From Lotus japonicus (Eukaryota > Streptophyta > Magnoliopsida > Fabales > Fabaceae): DNA of 64,000 bases. Location: NCBI RefSeq assembly GCF_012489685.1, contig NC_080042.1:26107158-26171157 (forward strand). Reading direction: 5' to 3'. Shown piece after piece: positions 37,701 to 46,500 of the stretch. How positions within the stretch are numbered: the first letter of the stretch is position 1; every line of letters starts with the position of its first letter. A program made the translations under genes and the position numbers. The notes beneath the pieces are model-generated. The model was not told the origin of the DNA, searched no databases, and was given only the letters and a program-made list of their open reading frames with translations.

Positions 37701-38330
37701 AGTGTTACCTAACTGATTCAGCCACAGCAGAACCTGGAATTTCCAGTTCTGCCCTCCAACGGTAGTATCTCCATGCAACGTTCAAACCCTAATCCTTGGA
37801 GTATTTAAAGAGGCTGAAGATTGAAAGATGCCGCCTAAGAAACTTGTTCATGCGCAAGCAATATTCAAAAATCTTCTTAGCAATCTTTCTTCAAATAGAA
37901 CTAAGTGTGTTTACTATTAGCTTTCCAAGAAGCATTTATTTGTAAACCCTAAACCTTCAAACAGTTGTTTGATTTACCTTTAGGAGATCAAGGTTGATCG
38001 GATCCTAGAGAAGACTAAGAGAGTGAATCTTAGTGATAGCTAAGCCAGTGTATTGTTAGTCACTTTGCAGGTAGCAAGTGCAGTTGTAACAAAACCCTCA
38101 TTTGTGGATTGCCTTCATTCTAAGAAGGAAGAAATCACCTTAACGGGTGGACTGGATTAACTTGAGGGATTTATCAAGTGAACCAGGATAAAATCATTTG
38201 AGTGCTTTCCTTATCTCTATCTCTGCACTTTTATCATTGGTGATTGAAGAGATTTATTTAAATCTCAAGTGGGTTAAGTTTTTAGTTTTAAAACGTTATT
38301 CGAACCCCCCCTTTCTATCGTTTTTCATAC

Positions 38331-39854
38331 CTTCACTCCTCAACATAATGGTGTTGTTGAGAGGAAAAATAGAACTCTTAAAGAGATGGCTAGAACCATG
38401 CTCCAAGAAACTGACATGGCAAGGTAGTAAACACAGCATGTTACATTCGGAACATAATCTCTATCAGACCAATTCTGAATAAGACTCCCTATGAATTGTG
38501 GAAGAATATAAAGCCCAACTTTTCTTATTTTCATCCTTTTGGTTGTGTTTGCTATGTTTTGAATACTAAGGATAGATTGCATAAATTTGATTCTAAATCT
38601 TCTAAATGTCTATTACTTGGCCACTCTGATCGCTCTAAAGGTTTTAGATTTTATAATACTGAAGCTAAAACTATTGAGGAATGTATACATGTTAGATTTG
38701 ATGATAAGCTTGACTCTGACTAGTCAAAGCTAGTTGATAAGTTTGCAGATATGAGCATAATTATTTCTGATAAAGGCAAAGCTCCAGAACAAGCTGAGCC
38801 AGAGCCAGACTCTCCAGAAAAAGCTGGTCCCTCTGATCCACTACTTCAGAAGAAGAGTAGAATAATTGCCTCTCACCCTAAAGAACTAATTATGGGAAAC
38901 AAAGACGAACCAGTCAGAACCAGATCAGCATTCAGACCCTCTGAAGAGACTCTACTAAGTCTGAAGGGATTGGTGTCATTAATTGAACCAAAGTTAGTTG
39001 ATGAGGCTCTTCAAGACAAAGACTGGATTCTAGCAATGGAAGAAGAGTTGAATTAGTTTTCCAAGAATGATGTCTGGAATCTTGTCCAGAAACCTAAAGG
39101 TGCTCACATTATTGGAACCAAATGGGTTTATAGAAACAAGCTCAATGAGAAAGGAGAAGTAGTCAGAAACAAAGCAAGGCTAGTTGCTCAAGGCTACAGT
39201 CAGCAAGAAGGGATAGATTATACTGAAACGTTTGCTCTAGTAGCAAGATTAGAAGCTATGAGACTGTTGATCTCATTCTCTGTGAATCACAACATAGTTC
39301 TTCATCAAATGGATGTCAAGAGTGCCTTCTTGAATGGGTACATCTCTGAAGAAGCGTATGTGCACCAACCTCCTGGTTTTGAAGATGAGAAAAACCCTAA
39401 CCATGTCTTCAAATTGAAGAAATCTCTCTATGGTCTGAAGCAAGCTCCCAGAGCATGGTATGAGAGATTAAGCTCATTCCTTATGGAAAATGAGTTTGTA
39501 AGGGGTAAAGTAGATACAGCTCTCTTTTGCAAAACTTACAAAGATGATATCTTAATCGTGCAAATTTATGTTGATGATATTATATTTGGATATGCTAATC
39601 CATCTCTTTGCAAGGAATTTTCTAAGATGATGCAGGCTGAAATTGAAATGAGTATGATGGGAGAACTTAAGTATTTTCTGGTAATACAAGTTGATCAAAA
39701 ACCAGAAGCAACATATATCCATCAGAGCAAGTACACAAAGGAACTTATGAAGAAGTTCAACATGACAGAGTCTACAATAGCCAAGACTCCAATGCATCCT
39801 ACATGCATTCTGGAGAAAGAAGATGCCAGTGGTAAAGTATGCCAAAAGCTCTAT
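38331..39854 (+). pseudogene. SIRE/Maximus copy B: integrase C-terminus and reverse transcriptase
   Basis: Homology begins abruptly within the integrase core (TPQHNGVVERKNRTL), with no primer site, gag, protease or integrase N-terminus between it and LTR2. Reverse transcriptase shows MDVKSAFLNGY and an intact YVDD box (QIYVDDIIFGY), unlike copy A. Stops occur near 38721 (after DDKLDSD) and 39055 (after EEELN), and the integrase part is frameshifted near 38425. The frame is then interrupted by the Gypsy element at 39855 and resumes at 49413. Confidence 0.9.
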
Positions 39855-39859
39855 CGTGG

Positions 39860-40237
39860 TGTTCTGTACTAGGGCAAGCTTATGTAAGAGAAAGACAAAA
39901 AGTAAACCCTAGCAGAGCACTAAAATAGCAAAACTACCATAAAAGGAATATTCTCATTAATGCTGAAAAAGTTGGTCTCGTACAAGTGGATGACCTCCCC
40001 TTTTATAGAGGGGGTGGTCATGATATGGATCTTTCCTATATTTGGGCCTGACAATCAGGGCCCAAATCCCCGTACACATAAGACAAATCCAAAGGAATCT
40101 TCCAGCTGGCTTGTGGGTCCATCACCTAAGGGAGGGCAATGAAGCTCGTCATGTTGCCTTTCCCGCCTTGGCTATCGTCAATGGTTTATTGTTCATTTTG
40201 GGCGGGACATAATCTTCTTTATGTCCCGCCCAGTCCA
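39860..40237 (-). repeat. 3' LTR of the Tat Gypsy element
   Basis: 378 bp. On the plus strand it begins TGTTCTGTACTAGGG and ends CCCGCCCAGTCCA, so in element orientation it has TG/CA termini. By eye it is identical to the LTR at 49030-49407. Confidence 0.95.
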
Positions 40238-40255
40238 CATGCCCCCAAGACATGA
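40238..40255 (-). promoter_or_regulatory. Polypurine-like tract before the 3' LTR
   Basis: On the minus strand TCTTGGGGGCATG leads directly into the LTR start TGGACTGGG. It is short but correctly placed for plus-strand priming. Confidence 0.55.
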
Positions 40256-40600
40256 GACTCGAGTAAAGAGTTGAAATGTCTTCATCATGTTACCTAGTAG
40301 TTCGCCTCTATTGTTTATTCGTTCATCGCCATTTTACCTTCGTTGTTACATCGCCATTTTCACACTTCGCCACCTTTGTTGCCGTTTCCAAGATATGTCG
40401 CCATTAATCATAACCGTCAACCACGTCTTTTCAACTGACGCACGTATCCTTATTTTCCGGGATTTCGTCATCATTTGTTATAAATGCAATCTTCAGTTGC
40501 GCGTCTCGAGGAGTAATGTCTTTTCGCTTCCTAACTTTTCGAATTTCAAATCCCACGATCCCACGATCTTCCCCCACTCATTCTCTCTCTTCCTTTCTCT

Positions 40601-40612
40601 CTATAAAATCCC
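40601..40612 (+). promoter_or_regulatory. TATA-box candidate for the antisense ORF
   Basis: CTATAAAATCCC lies inside the element, about 310 bp before the antisense ATG. A pyrimidine-rich leader follows it (CTTTTCAC, TCTTCTTT), as in plant 5' untranslated regions. It would let the antisense gene be transcribed independently of the LTR. Confidence 0.5.
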
Positions 40613-40912
40613 CTTTTCACTTTTCATTTTTCACTTTTTTAAAACTTTTGCTCTGAAAACCCTTTTCACCGCAGCTTTCATTCTCTTCTTTGAACTCCGG
40701 TGAACCTTTTCTTCCTCCGGCCGTCGTCATTGCGCGGTGCTCCCCTATCGCCGACGTTCTCCTTTCTCAAATTCACGTTTCTCCCTCTGGTTAGTTTTTC
40801 TCTTTCTTGAGACTCTTCGTTTACTTCTTTTTTCTCTGACTCTGTTCATCTTCTTTCTTCTTTTAACTCTGTTCATCTTCTTTTTACTTTTAACTCTGTT
40901 CATCTTCTTTTT

Positions 40913-43047
40913 ATGAAACTGCCTCGCATGTCTTTACCAAACGCTAGCCTTTCTTCCCTAGAACTTTCTTCACCCTCCACGGAGGAGGAAGTTGTCGCCC
41001 CCTCTATAATTGAAATTCATTCCTCGCCTTCTACCCATGATGATTCCGGTCCCGCCGGCTCTGTAGACTCAATTCTCTCCTCTAATGGAGATTTGTCTTC
41101 ACCTGAATGGCGCTCTGACGTGCATTTAGTTGAAGATAAATGTCTGTTGCATTCTATCTGGAGCAGCGTTGGGAGCATTAGTTCGCTTCGAATTTCTGCT
41201 CAAGGGTTCACGAAGATAGATCCCGCCACCTCGAATAATGAAGATCATCTGTTGAATGTCCTCCCATGTGGCGAAGATGACTGTGTTCTGTTGCGTAAAG
41301 AACCAGACGATGGATCGCCCGATTTTTTCTTTGTTTATGGCTATTTCTTCTTAGATTTAAACATTAAACTTCCTTTCTCGCCGTTTATATGTCACGTTCT
41401 TTCTTTTCTGAATGTGGCGCCTTGCCAACTCCAGCCCAACGCCTGGGGTTTCCTCCGCTGCTTTGAAATTCTTTATGAACACTTGAGTTTCACTCCAACC
41501 TATCCCTTGTTCTTCCTTTTCTATAAATCAGTCACCACTAAACCTACTTCTGTGAAATGGGTTCCACTATTAGCCCGTAAGAACATGAGTCGGTTTACCG
41601 CCCTTAAAAGCCATTACAAAGTATGGCAGAAGAAATACTTTAAAGTTGTGGAGTCGCCCGAAATAAAGAACTTGTTCCGAGATTCTGACAATAACCCCCT
41701 CTTCCCTTTTTACTGGACAAAGAACCCTCGCCGAAAAATATCTGTTTCATACGACGCCTTGGATGAATCTGAACAAGGCGTCGCCGATTACCTCCGCACA
41801 CTACCAGTAATTTCCGGTCACGACTTGATTGAGGCGTCGAAATCCGGCACTTTAAATCAATTTTTTAGTAAGTTTATAATCTTTGTACGTAACTTCTTTT
41901 TCTTTTTGTTCATGTATCTCGTCTAATTGATGTTTTCCGTACAGCTACGATGGGAAAAGGCAAGGTTGACGCGAACCCACTCAAGATGAAGGAGTACCTC
42001 GCCCAGTCTGCTGCGGCGGCGAAAAAGAGGGCCGCCGAAGCTGAGCAGAAGAAGAAGAATGAAGGTACCTCGGGTTCTGACAACGTCAGGGACCCTAAAC
42101 GTCAAAAAACTTCAGGTGCTGCTGGTGGTAAGCCTCTCCACCAATCAACTCTTGATTCAAAAAGTCGTCCCGCTGAGAAAAAGAAGGGACATGACAATGT
42201 CCCGCCCCCTCAACAAGATTCAAGCACGCTGATCAACCGCCCATCAACTCCATTTGGCCAGGCTGGGCCTAGTTCAGCCATTGGTGGCGAAGCTCCTCCC
42301 CCCTTGCTGAGCTTGTCGGATCCTCACTTCAATGGGCTGGAATTCATGACCCGTACTTTTGACAACCGGATTCACAAGGACATTTCCGGTCAGGGTCCCC
42401 CCAACATTGCTTCCATGGCGATCCATCACGCGCTGTCTGCCGCCAGTACTGTGGCGGGAATGGCTCAGTGTGTGAAAGAGTTGATCTCAGCCAAAAACCG
42501 TTTTGAGAAGAAGGCAGCTGATTACAAGACAGCCTATGAACGGGCTAAAACTGATGCTGAGACCGCCAACAACAAGCTGAAATCTGCTGAGGAGAAGTGT
42601 GCTAAATTAACTGAAGACTTGGCTGCTTCGGACCTGCTTCTTCAAAAGACCAAGTCTCTTAAAGAAGCCATAAATGACAAGCACACTGCCATTCAAGCCA
42701 AATATCAAAAGTTGGAGAAGAAACATGATCGCCTGAATGCTTCCATCCTAGGGCGTGCTTCTCTCCAATATGCTCAAGGCTTTCTGGCGGCCAAAGAGCA
42801 GATCAGTGTAGTTGAGCCGGGCTTTGATCTTTCCCGCATTGGGTGGCTGAAGGAGATCAAGGATGGTCAAGTAGTTGGTGATGATGACATTAGCCTCGAT
42901 CTCCTTCCCCAATTCAATGATGAGAGTGAGCCTGAAGAAGATGGCGAGGATGGGAATGAGCAGCACAGGAATGAGGATCAAGGGAAGGAAGATCCTCAAG
43001 CTGGGACAAGCCAGGGCAACAACGCCAACCACGAGAACCTGGCTTGA
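40913..43047 (+). CDS. Spliced antisense ORF of the Tat Gypsy element (putative gypsy-type transposon protein)
   Basis: Two frames on the strand opposite to gag-pol join through a GT-AG intron: exon 1 40913-41867, exon 2 41945-43047 (TGA). The donor is A|GTAAGT and the acceptor TTCCGTACAG|CT. The join is in frame and gives 2058 nt, 685 residues. The first part (about 1-320) has a folded-domain look with many aromatics (for example FFFVYGYFFLDLNIKLPFS, KWVPLLARKN). This is the style of the plant family called putative gypsy type transposon domain; the assignment is from memory of its style. The second part is a basic, Ala/Lys-rich linker followed by a long coiled coil (about 490-590) and an acidic C-terminus (EPEEDGEDGN). 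Antisense ORFs in this position are known in Tat/Retand elements, with unknown function. An ATG five codons downstream (40928) is an alternative start. Confidence 0.8.
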
Positions 43048-43518
43048 ATTTGTTTTTATTTTATGAAGTTGAAATTTTTCTTTGGGCATTGCCCTGTTTT
43101 ATTTTCATTCCAAATCATGTATGGGCATCGCCCCCTTTTTTCTACTTTAAATGGATATCATCTTAAGTTCATTCGTTGTTTTTAGTTGTTCCCAACTTTC
43201 GTTGTTATATACCTTAGCCGATTTTTCGACGAGGCTTGGTTTCTAGTGGCCACTAGAATTGCCAAGGCTTTTAACTTTTGAAGGCGATACTTTCTTATTC
43301 CGAAAGGTTTACTCGCGGTATTGCATACCTTGATACGATTTGCATTGCATGAACTCGTAATAAAAATTCAAAACATATATGATTCTGTTGAAATGATCTT
43401 TTCATTAATTTTCTTTCGTATGGGAACAATTGTCCCTTCATTACAATTGTCGCCTCATTAAAAACCTTTCCAAAGAAAGGGAAAAAGAGTGCGACTTCGT
43501 TCACATTTGTTGTTTCTA
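43048..43518. other. Spacer between the convergent antisense ORF and gag-pol
   Basis: About 470 bp lie between the two stop codons. There is no coding sequence. AATAAAAATTC near 43358 could serve as a polyadenylation signal for the plus-strand transcript. Confidence 0.5.
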
Positions 43519-46500
43519 CTAACTAAAATACTGCTTTAGATGAGAGGCGTTCCATGTTCGTGGAACCTTTTGACCGCTTAGTTGTTCCAACTTATAAGCT
43601 CCTCCTCCAACATCGCCAATAATCCTGTAAGGCCCGCCCCAGTTGGGTGAGAGTTTGTTGTGTTTATCGGGCATTGTATTTTTTCGGAGCACTAAGTCTC
43701 CTACCCTCATTTTTCTTGGCACCACTTTTGTTGAGAATTTTCTTGCCACCTTCACTTTTCCCGCCTCATTTCTTATGTGGGCCTCTCGTTGTTCCTCGGG
43801 CAGCATAATTAGATTTGCTATTAAGTTTTCTCCGTTGTCATTTTCATTAAACCGAGCCACTCGCCAATTTTGGTTTTCAATTTCCACTGGGAGCATGGCG
43901 TCAGTTCCATAAGTTAGACGATACGGGGTTTCCTTTGTGCTTGACTGCTCCGTGGTGTTGTATGCCCAAAGAACGCCTGGTAGTTCCTCCGCCCAAAGCC
44001 CTTTTGCCTCATCCAGTTTCTTCTTTAAACCCTTCAGGATAACTTTGTTAGCCGATTCAGCCTGCCCATTGGTCTGTGGATGTTCTACAGAGGCAAATCG
44101 CATCTCGATTCCCATTTCTGTACAAAATTCTCGGGTAACACTACTTGTGAATTGTGTTCCGTTGTCCATTACTAATGCCCTGGGAACCCCAAATCTACAA
44201 ATAATCCTTCGCCACAAGAAGCTCCTGACCTTAGCGGCCGTGATAGTTGCTACTGCCTCAGCCTCTATCCACTTAGTGAAGTAATCAACCGCCACGATGA
44301 TGTACTTCATTTGTGCCTTCGCCACAGGGAATGGTCCTAAGATATCGGTCCCCCACATGGCGAACGGCCAAGGCGCCATCATGGTTGTTAATTCTTCTGG
44401 TGGAGCCTTGTGTAGGTCAGAAAAGACTTGACATTTTTCACATTTCTTAACATACTCCAAACAATCCTTCTTCATCGTTGGCCAATAGAATCCTGCTCTT
44501 ATCACCTTAACTGCCAAGGATCGCCCGCCAATATGACTAGAACACACGCCTTCGTGGACTTCCGCCATTATTCCGAGGGCGTCCTTGATATCGACACATT
44601 TGAGCATAGGAGACATGATTCCTCGCCGATACAACTCTCCACCCACCAGTGTGTAAAAACTGGCTTCCCTTCGTTTTGCTCTCGTGTTCAAATCATCCTC
44701 CTTTGGTGGGTTCTCTAAGAAGGTTTTAATCGATTCCATCCAAGATACCTCGCCCTCACTGACTGACTTTACAGCTTTCAACTTTATTTCTACCAAATCA
44801 ATGCTCGGGCGAGGCAGAGTTTCTTGAATGACTGTCTGGTAGTTGCCCAATTTCCCTGTGCTTGCCAACTTTGCCAACACATCAGCCCTCTCATTTTGTC
44901 CCCTCGGGACATGTTCTATTTTGATTTCTTTGACCTCCATCATCAATCTGCGCACCACTTCCAAATATTTGGACAGTTGCGGATCCTTCACCTGGTACTC
45001 ACCTTTCACTTGTTTAACCACTAACTGCGAATCTCCTTTGATAAATAACTTCTGGACTCCCAATTCAATGGCCAACCTTAAGCCGGCAATTAGAGCCTCG
45101 TACTCAGATTGATTATTGCTCGCCTTGAACTCGAACTTGAGAGACTGTTCAATGATCATTTTATCTGGACTTTCGATTGTTATTCCCGCCCCACTTCCAG
45201 TGTTATTAGAGGATCCATCCACAGACAGGACCCATTCTCCTTGAGTCTTCTCTCCTTCAGTGGGTGTTAATTCCGCCACGAAGTCAATTAAACTCTGGAC
45301 TGTGACTTGGCCCCTTGGCTCATATTGTAAGTCATACTCTGACAGCTCAACCGACCAGCTAACCAATCGCCCTGATAAATCAGGCTTCTGAAGTACTTGC
45401 CTTAAGGGAACATCAGTTTTAATTTTGACTTGGAAACTTTGGAAGTAAGGTCTGAGGCGCCTTGCAGTTTTCAGAATCGCCAAAGCCGCCTTTTCAATTT
45501 TTTGGTACCGCAATTCTGCCCCCTGTAAAGTATGGCTCACGAAATATATAACTTTCTGCTTTTTTCCTTCTTCCTGGAGCAAAACCGTACTTACCGCCTT
45601 GTCAGTAACCGCCAAATAGAGCACTAATGGAACGCCTGGTGTTGGCTTGGAGAGTACCGGTAATGTGGCCAATGTTTCTTTCAATTTGGTAAAAGCTTGT
45701 TCGCATTCCTCTGTCCACTGAAACTTTGAATTCTTTTTTAAACATGTGAAGAACGGGGCCGCTTTGTCACCCGCCATTGGCAAGAAACGTGACAAGGCGG
45801 CCATTCGCCCTGTCAAACGCTGAACCTCCTTTATACTTGTTGGGCTTTTCATTTCCAAGATCGCCCTTCCCTTATCTGGGTTTACTTCTATTCCTCTTGA
45901 TGTTAACATAAATCCCAAGAATTTTCCTCCCTGGATCCCAAAAGAACACTTCTCAGGGTTTAACTTCATTTGATATGTTCTTAACTGATCAAACGCTTCT
46001 TTAAGGTCGCCGCCATGATCACTAGCCCTGGCGGATTTTACAATCATGTCATCCACATACACCTCCATATTCCTGCCTACTTGCTTTGAAAAAATTTTGT
46101 CCATGAGCCGTTGGTACGTAGCTCCTGCATTCTTCAAACCAAAAGGCATTGTCTTGTAACAATAGTTCGCCTGATTGGTCATGAATGCTGTACTTTCCTC
46201 ATCCGAGGGATGCATCATAATCTGATTATAGCCCGAATAAGCGTCCATGAGACTTAAAAGTTCATTCCCTGAAGCTCCATCCACAAGCTTGTCAACATTG
46301 GGAAGTGGGTACGAATCTTTGGGACACACTTTGTTCAGGCTCGTGTAGTCCGTGCACATTCGCCATTTCCCATTGGCCTTCTTGACCATTACAACATTGG
46401 CGAGCCACGTTGGGTACTGTACCTCACGGATGAAGCGGGCCTTGATCAATTTTTCAGTCTCTACTTGTACAGCCTTGTTCTTTTCTTCACTCATTCTTCG

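Larger units (their letters stand above)
27210..37704. mobile_element. CACTA-type DNA transposon, 10.5 kb, non-autonomous
   Basis: The terminal inverted repeats are CACTACAACATTTT at the left and its complement AAAATGTTGTAGTG at the right. Each end is flanked by TTA (27207-27209 and 37705-37707), the 3-bp duplication expected for CACTA elements. LTR1 of the array shows the uninterrupted site as GACATTACCTAAC. Subterminal copies of a CCGTTG core occur near both ends. I find no transposase (TNP2/TNPA-like) reading frame. The cargo is AT-rich sequence with Helitron-type ends and part of a methyltransferase gene. It depends on a transposase supplied elsewhere, if it is mobile at all. Confidence 0.9.
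26646..38330 (+). repeat. SIRE/Maximus LTR2, split by the CACTA element
   Basis: The left part is 26646-27209 and the right part 37705-38330. Together they form one LTR of about 1.19 kb. It starts TGTAAGATCAAG and runs to ATCGTTTTTCATAC, one base short of the CATACA end seen in LTR3. The next base begins integrase code of copy B, so this LTR serves copy A as its 3' LTR and copy B as a 5' LTR. Confidence 0.85.

Noticed and set aside
27210..37704. Autonomous CACTA with transposase
   Set aside because: No long transposase-like frame or conserved motif was found on either strand.
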